Positions 34,184 through 42,858 of a stretch of 64,000 nucleotides of DNA are shown piece by piece. The notes beneath the pieces were generated by a model. The model saw only the letters and a list, made by a program, of their open reading frames with translations. It was not told the DNA's origin and did not search any database. How positions within the stretch are numbered: the first letter of the stretch is position 1; every line of letters starts with the position of its first letter. The translations under genes were made by a program, and so were the position numbers. Source of the stretch: Streptomyces roseolus (lineage in GTDB: Bacteria > Actinomycetota > Actinomycetes > Streptomycetales > Streptomycetaceae); assembly GCF_014649855.1 (NCBI RefSeq), contig NZ_BMTV01000006.1, positions 1 through 64,000 on the forward strand. Direction: 5' to 3'.

Positions 34184-34759
34184 ATGCCCGTGCTCCCCGA
34201 CAGGTCCGCCCGGCACTCCACCGTGGCCATGGCCCTCCGCACCGCCGCCCTCGTCAACGTCCTGGCCGATCCGGCGGCCGGGCCCGGGGCGGTCGCCGCC
34301 GTGCTCCTCGCCCATGGCGAACCCGCGCCGGTCGAGGTGACCGCCGAGGACGTCACGGGGCTGCGCGCCGCCGCCGTGCGCCTGCGGGAGGTCTTCGCCG
34401 CCGGCTCCGCCGACGAGGCCGCCGTCCTCCTCAACTCCCTGCTCGCCGCCCACACCGGCCCCCTCCGGCTCACCTCGCACGGCGGCACGGCCCCCTGGCA
34501 CCCCCACGCGGACGCCGACGACGACGCGCCCTGGACGGCGTGGTTCCGCGCTTCCGGCTGTCTGTCCCTGACGGTTCTCCTCTGGGAGCGGCAGGCCCCG
34601 CCCGGTCGCACCTGCGCCTCCGTGAGTTGCGGGAACGTCTTCGTCGCCCACGGCAGCGGGCCCGAGCGCCGCTACTGCTCCCGCCGCTGCGCCACCCGCG
34701 AGCGGGTCGCCGCGCACCGTCGCGCGCGGACGGCGACGGCGGCTCCCGGCGCGGGCTGA
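34184..34759 (+). CDS. CGNR zinc-finger (ABATE domain) putative regulator
   Basis: A 191-residue protein with an N-terminal ABATE-type domain and a C-terminal CGNR zinc finger: SCGNVFVAHGSG followed by RRYCSRRCATRERVAAHR, giving the expected cysteines. CGNR proteins are putative DNA-binding regulators of stress genes. The ATG at 34184 is preferred because TACATT (34172-34177) lies 6 nt upstream, a leaderless arrangement; a frame extending 13 nt further upstream would sit inside the promoter. It is divergent from the MFS gene with only 57 nt between. Confidence 0.8.
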   Translation: MPVLPDRSARHSTVAMALRTAALVNVLADPAAGPGAVAAVLLAHGEPAPVEVTAEDVTGLRAAAVRLREVFAAGSADEAAVLLNSLLAAHTGPLRLTSHGGTAPWHPHADADDDAPWTAWFRASGCLSLTVLLWERQAPPGRTCASVSCGNVFVAHGSGPERRYCSRRCATRERVAAHRRARTATAAPGAG

Positions 34760-34778
34760 ACGCCCGCCGGGAGCCGCC
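34738..34778. terminator. Convergent terminator hairpin
   Basis: GGCGGCTCCCGGCG (34738-34751) pairs perfectly with 34765-34778. The left arm is the end of the CGNR coding sequence, and the hairpin can also stop transcripts of the convergent carboxypeptidase gene. Confidence 0.75.
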
Positions 34779-34789
34779 GCCCGGGCGGA

Positions 34790-36088
34790 TCAGGTGCGCG
34801 GCACCCGGCGCCGCCACGCCCACAGGGCGAGGGCCGCCGCACAGGCCGATCCCACGAGGGAGAGGGGCAGTGCCACCGACGGGCCGGCTCCGGCGGACTC
34901 CTCGGCGGCGGTGCCGGCCCGGCCCGTCGAGGAGCCGAGGGCGGCGGCCGGGGCACCCGCCCCGCCGCGCACGGAGACGCCCCGGGCCTCGGCCCGCTTC
35001 TCGCCCGCGGGCCGCCGGGATGCCGCGGACCCGGCGGTCTCCTGGGACTTCCGGGGCAGCAGGGAGCCCACCGGCTCGACCTTGCCCGCCGCCGCGAAGC
35101 CCCAGTCGAGGAGGTCGCGGGCCTCCTCGTAGACGGCGAGCCCGCCGCCCGACTGCGGGTTCATCACCGACACCACCAGGGTGCGGTCGCCGCGGCGGGC
35201 GGCGGCCACGAGGGTGTTGCCCGCGTTGCTGGTGTAGCCGTTCTTGACGCCGATGATCCCCGGGTAGCGGCCCACCCCGTCCGCGCCGGTGACGAGGCGG
35301 TTGGTGTTGGCGATGCCGTACGACCACGAGCCGGCCGGGAAGTCGGCGTACGCGGTCGAGCAGTAGCGGGTGAACGCGGCGTCCCGCACCCCCGCCCGGC
35401 CGAAGACCGCCAGGTCGTACGCGGACGACACCTGGCCCGGCGCGTCGTACCCGTCGGGGGAGACGACGTGCGTGTCCATCGCCCCCAGGGACCGTGCCTT
35501 CTCCTGCATCTGCCGGGCCGTCGACTCCCAGCCGCCGCTCATCGCCGCGAGGACGCGCACGGCGTCGTTGCCCGAGCTGAGGAAGACGCCGTTCCACAGG
35601 TCGGAGACCCGGTACGTGTACCCCTCCTTCACCCCGACGAGGCTGCTGCCCTCGCCGATCCCCGTCAGCTCCTCGTCGGCCACCGTGTGCCGCGCGGACG
35701 CCTCGTGGTGCGGGAGCACCGTCAGGGCGAAGAGGGTCTTCAGCGTGCTGGCCGGCGGCAGCTTCCGGTGTGCGGCGCGGGCGGCGAGCACCTCGCCCGT
35801 GCCGGCGTCGGCCACCACCCAGGAGAGCGCCGAGGGCGTCGGCACGGCCGGCGCGCCGGCCAGCGGCCGCACCTGTGTCCCGTCCCGGTCGAGCCGGGCC
35901 CGGTCCATGAACCGCCGTGCGGGAGGCGTCGGTTCGGTGGGGGAGCCGGGTCCGAGGGCGGGGAGGGCGGCGGGGGCGGCCATCGCGGCGCGGGGCGGGG
36001 TCGCGGCGCCGGCCACGGGGGCGGAGAGCACGAGCAGCATCGCGGCGGAGCCCGCGGCGGCATGGCGAACAGCTGACGTGACGATCAT
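34790..36088 (-). CDS. D-alanyl-D-alanine carboxypeptidase (class A penicillin-binding fold, S11)
   Basis: A 432-residue serine-type DD-carboxypeptidase that trims peptidoglycan stem peptides. It has a signal sequence (about 1-29), a Pro/Ala-rich linker, the catalytic domain (about 80-320) and a C-terminal transmembrane anchor (about 402-425) followed by RRRVPRT. The three penicillin-binding motifs are STLK (S114-K117), SGN (172-174) and KNG (282-284, in place of the common KTG). It is therefore probably active and held at the outer face of the membrane. The ATG at 36088 is the first in frame before the signal. Confidence 0.9.
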   Translation of the reverse strand: MIVTSAVRHAAAGSAAMLLVLSAPVAGAATPPRAAMAAPAALPALGPGSPTEPTPPARRFMDRARLDRDGTQVRPLAGAPAVPTPSALSWVVADAGTGEVLAARAAHRKLPPASTLKTLFALTVLPHHEASARHTVADEELTGIGEGSSLVGVKEGYTYRVSDLWNGVFLSSGNDAVRVLAAMSGGWESTARQMQEKARSLGAMDTHVVSPDGYDAPGQVSSAYDLAVFGRAGVRDAAFTRYCSTAYADFPAGSWSYGIANTNRLVTGADGVGRYPGIIGVKNGYTSNAGNTLVAAARRGDRTLVVSVMNPQSGGGLAVYEEARDLLDWGFAAAGKVEPVGSLLPRKSQETAGSAASRRPAGEKRAEARGVSVRGGAGAPAAALGSSTGRAGTAAEESAGAGPSVALPLSLVGSACAAALALWAWRRRVPRT

Positions 36089-36329
36089 TCAGCCACCGTA
36101 GGAAGGGGGTGCGCGGCCCGCAGGGGGAAGTGCGCCACCCGGCCTAGAGAACGCGACGGCGGGCGGCGCGTCGTGCCGCCGGGCGGGTGGTCGCGCTCTG
36201 CCGGGCGGGTGAGCGCTCCCGCCCCGGGACCCGTCGGCACAACTCCACGCGCGGGCGAGCAGGTTGACCCTAGGATGCGGCCGACCCGCCGACGTCCGTC
36301 CGGCGGCTCACCCGTCGTCAGGAGCGCAC

Positions 36330-37607
36330 ATGGACGCACGCCCCGAACCCACCGAGGCCCCCGCCCCGCCGCCGGCTCCGGTGCCGTACCGGCTCGACGC
36401 GGCCGGGGGGTGCCCGCACGCCGTCAACGCGCGGCTGCGGGCCCGGGGAGCCGTCGCCCCGGTGCTGCTGCCCGGGGACATCGAGGGCATGGTGGTCCTC
36501 GGCCACGACGCCCTGCGCGACTTCCTGTCCGACCCCGACGTCGCCAAGGGGCCGCGACACTTCACCGCGCTCGCCGAGGGCCGCATACCGGAGGGCTGGC
36601 CGCTGCGCACCTTCGCGACCGTGCCCGGCATGACCACCGCCGACGGCGCCGACCACCGCCGGCTGCGGACCCTCGTCAGCAGCGCCTTCACCCCCCGGCG
36701 CGTCGAGGAGCTCCGGCCGCGCGTGGCGGCGGTGGCGGAGGGGCTGCTCGACGGGCTCGCCGAGGCCGCCGCGGCCGACGGCGGCGTCGCCGACCTGCGC
36801 CGCCACTACGCCCTCCCGCTGCCGCTCGGCGTGATCTGCGAACTCCTCGGCGTCGACCCCGCCCACCAGGACCGGCTGCACCACCTGTCGAGCCTCGTCG
36901 TCGCCACCGACACCGAGCCCGCCCGGGCCGTCGCGGCCAACCGCGAAATCCTCGGACTGCTCACCGCCATCGCGGAGGCCAGGACGGCGGACCCCGGCGA
37001 CGACCTCACCAGCGCCCTCATCGCCGCCCGCGACGAGGGCGGCGACCGGCTCGCCCAGCCGGAGCTCATCGGCACCCTGATGCTGGTGATCGTCGCGGGC
37101 CACGAGACCACCCTCAACCTGGTCACCAACGCCGTCCGCGCCCTGTGCGCCCACCGGGACCAGCTCGCCCTCGTCACCGAGGGACGCGCGAGCTGGGCCG
37201 ACGCCGTCGAGGAGACCCTGCGCTGGGACAGCCCCGTCAGCTACTTCCCCTTCCGCTACCCCACCCGCGACCTGACCGTCGACGGCACGCTCATCCCCCG
37301 CGGCACCCCCGTGCTCGCCGGGTACTCGGCGGCGGGCCGCGACCCGGAGGCGCACGGCCCCGACGCCGACCGCTTCGACCTCACGCGGGCGGGCGCGACC
37401 AAGCACCTGTCCCTCGGCCACGGCCCCCACTACTGCCTGGGCGCGCCCCTCGCCCGCATGGAGGCGGCCGTCGCCCTCGAAGCGCTCTTCACCCGCTTCC
37501 CGGACCTCGGCCTCGCCGTCCCCGAGGAGGGACTGACCCGCCACGCGGGCTTCGTCGGCAACAGCGTCCGCACCCTGCCCGTCCGGCTCGGCCCCGCCGC
37601 GCGCTGA
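36330..37607 (+). CDS. Cytochrome P450
   Basis: A 425-residue soluble bacterial P450. The I-helix oxygen motif is AGHETT (256-261), the ExxR pair is E295/R298, and the haem-binding loop is LGHGPHYCLG with the thiolate Cys369. The sequence has the look of the CYP105/107-like families common in Streptomyces, but the family cannot be fixed by eye. No ferredoxin gene is adjacent, so electrons come from elsewhere. The ATG at 36330 follows AGGAGCGCAC. The nearby genes do not form an obvious biosynthetic cluster, so its substrate is unknown. Confidence 0.92.
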   Translation: MDARPEPTEAPAPPPAPVPYRLDAAGGCPHAVNARLRARGAVAPVLLPGDIEGMVVLGHDALRDFLSDPDVAKGPRHFTALAEGRIPEGWPLRTFATVPGMTTADGADHRRLRTLVSSAFTPRRVEELRPRVAAVAEGLLDGLAEAAAADGGVADLRRHYALPLPLGVICELLGVDPAHQDRLHHLSSLVVATDTEPARAVAANREILGLLTAIAEARTADPGDDLTSALIAARDEGGDRLAQPELIGTLMLVIVAGHETTLNLVTNAVRALCAHRDQLALVTEGRASWADAVEETLRWDSPVSYFPFRYPTRDLTVDGTLIPRGTPVLAGYSAAGRDPEAHGPDADRFDLTRAGATKHLSLGHGPHYCLGAPLARMEAAVALEALFTRFPDLGLAVPEEGLTRHAGFVGNSVRTLPVRLGPAAR

Positions 37608-37616
37608 CCGCCCCGC

Positions 37617-37895
37617 TCAGCCGCGCCGGCCCCGGTCCAGGTCCCTGGCGGGGGCCGGCGCGCCGGGAGGCGGCGTGGGGGAGACCCGCAGCGTGGAGAC
37701 GAGCCGCAGCAGCCGGTCCTCGTTCCCCGCGAGGCCCGCCGCGCGCAGCGCCTCGTCGGCCTCCGCCATGGGGTTCGTCAGCATCACCCCCGCGTACGGG
37801 GCGAGGCGCGGATCCGTCATGACGGCCTGGGTGGATTCGAGGAGGCGCAGGTACGCCTGGGCCGCGGCGCGCTCGGTGGCGGTGATGGTGGTCAT
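37617..37895 (-). CDS. Small hypothetical protein
   Basis: A 92-residue protein, mostly helical (TATERAAAQAYLRLLESTQA) with a Pro-rich, Arg-rich C-terminus. No domain is recognised. The ATG at 37895 has a clear GGAG site about 6 nt before it and coding-like codon bias, which supports a real gene. It ends 9 nt from the convergent P450 and is preceded on the same strand by the Nudix gene. Confidence 0.6.
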   Translation of the reverse strand: MTTITATERAAAQAYLRLLESTQAVMTDPRLAPYAGVMLTNPMAEADEALRAAGLAGNEDRLLRLVSTLRVSPTPPPGAPAPARDLDRGRRG

Positions 37896-37957
37896 GTCGG
37901 GCTCCCTCTCGACGGCTTGACGCACCCCACCCTCTCGCACGGGTCCGACAATGCCCC

Positions 37958-38440
37958 TCAGGCCCGCCCGCGCACGCGCGTGACAAGCCGCTCCAGGAAC
38001 TCCCGCTGCCCCGCGACCAGCCGCGCTTCCGCCGCCTCCACGGTGAACCACCCCACCCGGTCCAGCTCCGGAAACTCCGCCAGGACCCCGGAACGCGGCG
38101 GCCACTCCATCGAGAACGTGCCCGCCACCACCGCCGCGGGATCGAGGTCGCCCTCCACCGCCCACACGGTGACCCTCTTTCCGCCGGCCTGCCGCACCTC
38201 CCCGAGGTCGAGCCACTCGCCCTCCGGCACCGGCAGTCCCAGCTCCTCCCGGAACTCCCGCCGGGCCGCGTCCTCCGGCGCCTCCTCCGGCCCGTACTCC
38301 CCCTTCGGCACCGACCAGGCCGCCTCCTCGCGGCGCGCCCAGAACGGTCCGCCCATGTGCCCGATGAGCACCTCGATCCCGCCGTCCTCCGCCGCGGACC
38401 GGCGGAAGACGAGCAGACCCGCGCTGCGCCCGACCGCCAT
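37958..38440 (-). CDS. Nudix hydrolase
   Basis: A 160-residue Nudix protein that hydrolyses nucleoside-diphosphate-linked substrates. The full Nudix box is visible as GEYGPEEAPEDAARREFREE plus LG (about 46-67), with the metal-binding REFREE. The N-terminal SAGLLVFRRSAAEDGGIEVL and WSVPKG fit the diadenosine/ADP-ribose type seen in actinomycetes. No clear ribosome site precedes the ATG; a GAGACT box 6 nt upstream may indicate a leaderless message. It is followed by the small unknown gene at 37617. Confidence 0.88.
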   Translation of the reverse strand: MAVGRSAGLLVFRRSAAEDGGIEVLIGHMGGPFWARREEAAWSVPKGEYGPEEAPEDAARREFREELGLPVPEGEWLDLGEVRQAGGKRVTVWAVEGDLDPAAVVAGTFSMEWPPRSGVLAEFPELDRVGWFTVEAAEARLVAGQREFLERLVTRVRGRA

Positions 38441-38497
38441 GCCGCCAGTCTCGCCGACCCGCCCCCGGCCCGCACGGCCGGGCGCCCCGCCGGCCCG

Positions 38498-39448
38498 CTA
38501 CGCCCCGCCGTTCAGGTGCGTCCACACGGCCTCGGCGGCCGTCCGGCCCTCCGCCGAGGCCCGGACGGCGGGCGTGCCGCCGTGCAGGAGGCCGCCCGCC
38601 GCGAAGACGCCCGGGACGCCGGTGCGCAGGGACGCGTCCACCAGGGGCGCGCGGGTGGCGGGCGTGAGCGGGAGGCCGCCCGCACGGGCCAGGTCGTGCT
38701 CCGGGACCCAGTCGCCGGTGAGGACGAGGGTGTCGCAGCGGATCGCGCGGCTGCCCCCGTGCCGGTCCCGGACGGTCACTCCGGCGAGCCGTCCCCGGCC
38801 GGTCAGCTCCGTCACCGCCGCCCCCGCCAGCACCGGGACCCCGAGGCCCGCCGCGTACCGCTCCTCCCGGACCACGGCCGCGACCGCGACCCCGGCGCGG
38901 CGCAGCAGGCGGACGGCGTGCGCGGCCGTCGAGCCGCCGCCGACGACCACGGCGCGCCGGCCGATCCGCTCCGGGCGCGGGCCGAAGAGGGCGACGGTCC
39001 GGTGGAGCTCCCCGGCCGTCAGGACCCCCTCGGGGCGGGTGCCGGGGAGCAGCCGGGCCGGGCGGGACCGCTCGCGGGCGCCGGTCGCCAGGACCACCGC
39101 CCGCGCCACGAGGGTCTCCGGCCCGGTCGGCGCCGCCGTCTCCAGGGCGAGCGGCCCCGCCCAGCCGACGACCGACACGCCGGTGCGCAGGACGGCCCCG
39201 GCCCGCACCGCCGCCCGCACCGCGCGGCGCGCGTACCCGGGCCCGTCGAGGGCGCGTCCGCGCGCGTCCGCGCCGAAACCCGGATGACCGCAGGAGCGGG
39301 GTACGCCGCCGGCCTCGGGATCCCGCTCCAGGACCTCGACGCGGCCGGCCCCGCGCGCCGCGAGCCGCGCCGCCGCGGCGAGCCCCGCCGGACCCGCGCC
39401 GACGACCAGCACGTCGACGGCCCGCGCCTCCCGTGACGGTGCGTTCAC
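38498..39448 (-). CDS. FAD/NAD(P)-dependent oxidoreductase, GlpB-like partner of the glycerol operon
   Basis: A 316-residue pyridine-nucleotide-disulphide-oxidoreductase-like flavoprotein. Two Rossmann motifs are seen: [16 protein letters not shown] (about 15-30) and VVVGGGSTAAHAV (about 167-179); the C-terminal FAD closure is VFAAGGLLHGG. No redox-active CxxC is present. It is the third gene of a coupled operon with a FGGY kinase and a GlpA-like dehydrogenase, a set seen in Firmicutes as glpK, glpA/glpO and an FAD oxidoreductase. It probably passes electrons from the dehydrogenase. The GTG start overlaps the previous stop in the string GTGA. Confidence 0.75.
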   Translation of the reverse strand: MNAPSREARAVDVLVVGAGPAGLAAAARLAARGAGRVEVLERDPEAGGVPRSCGHPGFGADARGRALDGPGYARRAVRAAVRAGAVLRTGVSVVGWAGPLALETAAPTGPETLVARAVVLATGARERSRPARLLPGTRPEGVLTAGELHRTVALFGPRPERIGRRAVVVGGGSTAAHAVRLLRRAGVAVAAVVREERYAAGLGVPVLAGAAVTELTGRGRLAGVTVRDRHGGSRAIRCDTLVLTGDWVPEHDLARAGGLPLTPATRAPLVDASLRTGVPGVFAAGGLLHGGTPAVRASAEGRTAAEAVWTHLNGGA

Positions 39449-40992
39449 CGGACCCCCGCCCCCTTCCCGTACTCCTCGAACAGGGCGCGCAGCGCCGGCC
39501 GGCAGTGGCCGCCCTGGCAGCGGCCGGTACCGGCGCGGGTGCGGCGGCGCAGGCCGGCGAGGCCGGCGGGCGGGACGGGCGAGGCGAGCGCGGCGCGCAC
39601 CTCGCCGCGGGTGACGTGCTCGCAGTGGCAGACGACCGCGCCGAGTTCGGGGTCCCGGGCGACGGCCGCCGCGTCCCGGCAGGGGCGGGGGGACGCCTCG
39701 CCGAGGTTCGGCATCCGGACCGCCGCGAGCGGCCGTTCGGGTCCGGTCCGCAGTCCGCACTCGGCGAGGAGGCCGAGGGCGTGCTCGGCGAGGGCCAGGG
39801 AGGAGGACAGGCCGGTGGAGCGGATCCCGCCGATCGTGACGTACCGCAGCCCGGCGTGGGCGGCGCACCGGTAGTCCTCGCGTCCGGTGGCGGCCCGCAG
39901 GCCGGCGTACGCGGCCGTCACCTCCTCCTCCGCCAGCGCGGGCACGATCCGCGCGCCCTGCTCCCGGAGTCCGGCGAGGCCGTCGGCGGTCGTGCCGGTG
40001 GCGGTCCGGTCGTCGAGGTCCTCGGCGGTCGGGCCGACCAGCACGTTCCCGTACACGGTGGGCGTGACGAGGACGCCCTTGCCGAGCGGGCCGGGGACGG
40101 GCAGCAGGACGTGCCGCACGAGCGGGCGGGCGTACGCGTCGAGGACGAGCAGCTGGCCCCGGCGGGGCGTGACCGTGAAGTCCCGCACGCCGAGCAGGGC
40201 GTCGAAGCCGTCGGCGTGCAGACCGCAGGCGTTGACCAGGAACCGCGCGGTGAGCGGGCCCCGCGTGGTGGCGAGCCGGTGCGGCGCGCCGGCGCCGCTC
40301 CGGGGCCCGGGGACGACGTCCGTCACCCGGCAGCCGAGCAGCAGGTCGACGCCGGACAGGACGGCCTGGGTCGCGTAGGCGAGGGTGGTGCTCCAGGGGC
40401 AGACGATCGACTCGCCGGGCACGGCCAGCGCGCCGAGCGCGCCGGGGCCGAGGTGCGGTTCGCGGCGGCGCAGTTCGTCCGCGCCGACGACGCGGGTGGC
40501 GTGGTGGCCGTTGCGGGCGGCCTTCGCGGCGAGGCCGGGGAGGGCGGCCCGCTGCTCCTCGTCCCAGGCGACGAGGAGCGCGCCGACCGGTTCGAGGGGG
40601 ATCCCCGTCTCGGCGGCGTACGCGGTGAGCAACCGGTGGCCCGCCCGGACGAGCCCGGCCTCCAGGGTGCCGGGGGCGGCGTCGAAGCCGGTGTGGAGGA
40701 TCGCGGTGTTGGCCTTGGACGTGCCCTCGCCGACGTCGTCCGCCGCGTCGACCAGCGCGACCCGCAGCCGGTACCGGGCCAGGGCGCGCGCGATCGCGCA
40801 CCCGACGACCCCGGCCCCCACCACGACGACGTCGTACGCGTCCCCCGCCCGGCCGGGCAGCGGGCCGCGCCGGCTGACGTGCCCGCCGTCCTCCGTCCGG
40901 TCGGCCGGGCCCGGTGACGCTCCCCGTCCGGGTGCCCCCGCGGGGCGGGAGGCGACCGTGCCGCCCGGCCGGCGGTGCCCGGGGCGGATCAC
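39445..40992 (-). CDS. GlpA-like FAD-dependent glycerol-3-phosphate dehydrogenase with BFD-like [2Fe-2S] domain
   Basis: A 515-residue protein. After a 52-residue Pro/Arg-rich N-terminus comes the FAD motif VVVVGAGVVGCAIARALARY, a DAO-type dehydrogenase domain (to about 420) and a BFD-like Fe-S domain (CHCEH, then GRCQGGHC). Anaerobic-type GlpA subunits and 2-hydroxyglutarate-oxidase relatives share this layout. With a kinase of the glycerol type upstream, oxidation of glycerol-3-phosphate to dihydroxyacetone phosphate is likely, though another polyol phosphate is possible. The GTG at 40992 overlaps the kinase stop (GTGA); this coupling decides the start over later in-frame codons. Confidence 0.75.
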   Translation of the reverse strand: MIRPGHRRPGGTVASRPAGAPGRGASPGPADRTEDGGHVSRRGPLPGRAGDAYDVVVVGAGVVGCAIARALARYRLRVALVDAADDVGEGTSKANTAILHTGFDAAPGTLEAGLVRAGHRLLTAYAAETGIPLEPVGALLVAWDEEQRAALPGLAAKAARNGHHATRVVGADELRRREPHLGPGALGALAVPGESIVCPWSTTLAYATQAVLSGVDLLLGCRVTDVVPGPRSGAGAPHRLATTRGPLTARFLVNACGLHADGFDALLGVRDFTVTPRRGQLLVLDAYARPLVRHVLLPVPGPLGKGVLVTPTVYGNVLVGPTAEDLDDRTATGTTADGLAGLREQGARIVPALAEEEVTAAYAGLRAATGREDYRCAAHAGLRYVTIGGIRSTGLSSSLALAEHALGLLAECGLRTGPERPLAAVRMPNLGEASPRPCRDAAAVARDPELGAVVCHCEHVTRGEVRAALASPVPPAGLAGLRRRTRAGTGRCQGGHCRPALRALFEEYGKGAGVR

Positions 40993-42446
40993 GCGGTCGC
41001 CCCGGGGGCCGCCGGCCGGGCGAGGAGCGCCGCGACCTCCGCCCGGAAGCGGCCGAGCCGGTCCGCCGCCTCGTCCGCCGAGATCGCCGGCTCGTACACG
41101 GCGGACGGTTTCCACGCCGGTACGGCCTCCGGGACGGTGAGGTCCGGGTCGTGGCCGAGCCGGGCCGTCGCGCCGGCGCCGAGGGCGGTCGCGTCGGGGA
41201 GCGCGGAGACCTCCACCGGCAGCTGGAGCAGGTCGGCCTGGGTCTGCATGAGCAGCGCGGAGCGGGTGAGGCCGCCGTCGGCGCGCAGGGCGTCCAGGGG
41301 AGCGCCCCGGTCCGTGGCCGCCGCCTCGGCGAGGTCGACCACCTGCGCGGCGATGCCTTCGACGAGGGCCCGCACCAGGTGCCCGCGGCCGGTGTCGAGG
41401 CCCAGGCCGGTCACGGTGCCGCGGGCGTCGGCGCGCCACCAGGGGGCGGCGAGCCCGGCGAGCGCGGGCACGAAGGTGACGCCGCCGCTGTCGGGCACCG
41501 AGCCGCCCACGGCGTCCAGGTCCCGTGCGCCGGAGACGACCCCGAGGTCGGTGAGCCAGCGGACGGCGGAGGCGACGGTGTACACCTGCCCGTCGAGGCA
41601 GTGTTCGGTCCGCCCCCGCAGCCGCCAGGCCACGCAGCCGACGAGACCGGTCGTGGTGCGGCGGGGGAGCGGTCCGGTGCGGGCGAGGAGGAACGCCCCG
41701 GTGCCGTAGGTGCACTTGGCGGCGGCGGGCGCGGTCGCGCTCTGCGCGAGGAGCGCGGCCTGCTGGTCCACGACGAGTCCGGTGAGCGGCAGCGGCGGCC
41801 CGAAGGCGGTGGTGGTCCCGACGGGTTCGTCGCAGTCGACTATCCGGGGCAGCTTCTCGCCGCCGAGGCCGTACAGGTCGAGGGCGGGCCCGGACCAGGC
41901 GACGGCTGCCGGGTCCAGCAGGCCGGTGCGGCCGGCCGTCGCCGCGTCGGTGACGAAGGCGCCCGTCAGCCGGTGCGCCAGCCAGGCGTCGCTCGTCGTC
42001 ACCACTCCGGCGCCGCTGGCGTGGCGACGGATCCAGGCCATCTTCGGCGCGGCGAAGTAGGGGTCGACGGGCAGGCCCGTCAGCTCCTTCAACTCCTCGT
42101 GGTGTTCCGTGAGTTCTGTGCAGATTCCGGACGCTCTGCGGTCCTGCCACACCAGGGCGTCGGTGAGCGGTCCGCCGGTCGCCGGGTCCCAGGCGAGGAC
42201 CGTCTCGCCCTGGTTGGCGAGGCCGACGGCGACCACCGGGACGCCCGCGTCGGCGAGCGCGGCGCGGCCCGCCGCGACCACGGAGCCGTACAGCTCGGCG
42301 GGGTCGACCTCGACCCGCCCGCCCGGCAGATGGCGGGGTCTCACCGGTGCCGTGCCGGTGCCGAGTACCCCTCGTTCCGGGCACAGGACGAGTGCCTTGG
42401 TTCCGGAGGTGCCTTGGTCGACGGCGAGTACCGGGCCGCCCGTCAT
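40989..42446 (-). CDS. FGGY family carbohydrate kinase, glycerol kinase-like
   Basis: A 485-residue FGGY kinase. The N-terminal phosphate loop is AVDQGTSGTKALVL, with NQGETVLAWDPATGGPL and VWQDRR in the substrate region; the C-terminal half has the family's GGLTRSALLMQTQADLL and DATALGAG. These phrases are closest to glycerol kinase, but the sequence is divergent and erythritol or another polyol cannot be excluded. It phosphorylates its substrate with ATP before oxidation by the next gene product. The ATG at 42446 heads a three-gene operon coupled by GTGA overlaps. A GTCACG-N8-CGTGAC palindrome lies about 95 bp upstream. Confidence 0.82.
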   Translation of the reverse strand: MTGGPVLAVDQGTSGTKALVLCPERGVLGTGTAPVRPRHLPGGRVEVDPAELYGSVVAAGRAALADAGVPVVAVGLANQGETVLAWDPATGGPLTDALVWQDRRASGICTELTEHHEELKELTGLPVDPYFAAPKMAWIRRHASGAGVVTTSDAWLAHRLTGAFVTDAATAGRTGLLDPAAVAWSGPALDLYGLGGEKLPRIVDCDEPVGTTTAFGPPLPLTGLVVDQQAALLAQSATAPAAAKCTYGTGAFLLARTGPLPRRTTTGLVGCVAWRLRGRTEHCLDGQVYTVASAVRWLTDLGVVSGARDLDAVGGSVPDSGGVTFVPALAGLAAPWWRADARGTVTGLGLDTGRGHLVRALVEGIAAQVVDLAEAAATDRGAPLDALRADGGLTRSALLMQTQADLLQLPVEVSALPDATALGAGATARLGHDPDLTVPEAVPAWKPSAVYEPAISADEAADRLGRFRAEVAALLARPAAPGATA

Positions 42447-42539
42447 GTGCCTGCTCCCGTCGTGGGGTTCACCGGAGGGAAGGGGTCAGGCTGGTGGGTG
42501 GAGGGTCCGCCGTCAACCCTCTCCGGCCGAGCCTGTCAG

Positions 42540-42559
42540 GTCACGGGCGATTGCGTGAC
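42540..42559. promoter_or_regulatory. Perfect GTCACG-N8-CGTGAC inverted repeat upstream of the kinase operon
   Basis: Two 6-bp arms (42540-42545 and 42554-42559) around GGCGATTG, in the divergent region 42447-42705. AT-rich sequence follows (CTTCAAAAAATGG). It is a candidate operator for the kinase operon; no regulator gene is adjacent. Confidence 0.5.
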
Positions 42560-42634
42560 GACACTTCAAAAAATGGCGTTGGCCTGATAGTTACGGTCAC
42601 AAGAATGATCCGGACGATCACCTTCGGTCGCGCC

Positions 42635-42640
42635 TATAGT
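42635..42640 (+). promoter_or_regulatory. Possible -10 box TATAGT
   Basis: TATAGT at 42635-42640 is a close match to a vegetative -10 box and would start transcription near 42647, ahead of the small ORF at 42706 and the gene at 42858. The -35 region is weak. Confidence 0.35.
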
Positions 42641-42705
42641 GATCGCCGCTCGCCGACGGACGCGCGGGCGCCGCTCGCCGACCGACCGCGCCCGACCGAG
42701 GACCG

Positions 42706-42858
42706 ATGACCACGCTCACCGCCCGCCCGTCTGCCCGACCCGCCGCCCGCCCCCGTTCCAGACCCGCCGCACGGGGGTCCGCGCGGCCCGCCGCCCGGAC
42801 CCCCGTGCGGCCCGCCGGACGGCCCGTCGTCCCGCCCGCACCCCGTCCCGCCGGCTGA
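42706..42858 (+). CDS. Possible small Arg/Pro/Ala-rich ORF overlapping the next start
   Basis: A 50-codon frame beginning MTTLTARPSARPAARPRS and ending with a TGA that overlaps the downstream ATG (TGATG). It has a modest ribosome site (GAGG 6 nt upstream) and lies after the possible TATAGT box. The protein is a low-complexity basic peptide with ARP-type repeats. It may be a translational coupler or an accidental GC-rich frame. Confidence 0.35.
   Translation: MTTLTARPSARPAARPRSRPAARGSARPAARTPVRPAGRPVVPPAPRPAG

Noticed and set aside
38498..42384. Long fused frames joining the two FAD oxidoreductases and the kinase shadow
   Set aside because: The GTGA overlaps at 39448 and 40992 mark separate coupled genes; upstream parts of the long frames are shadows.
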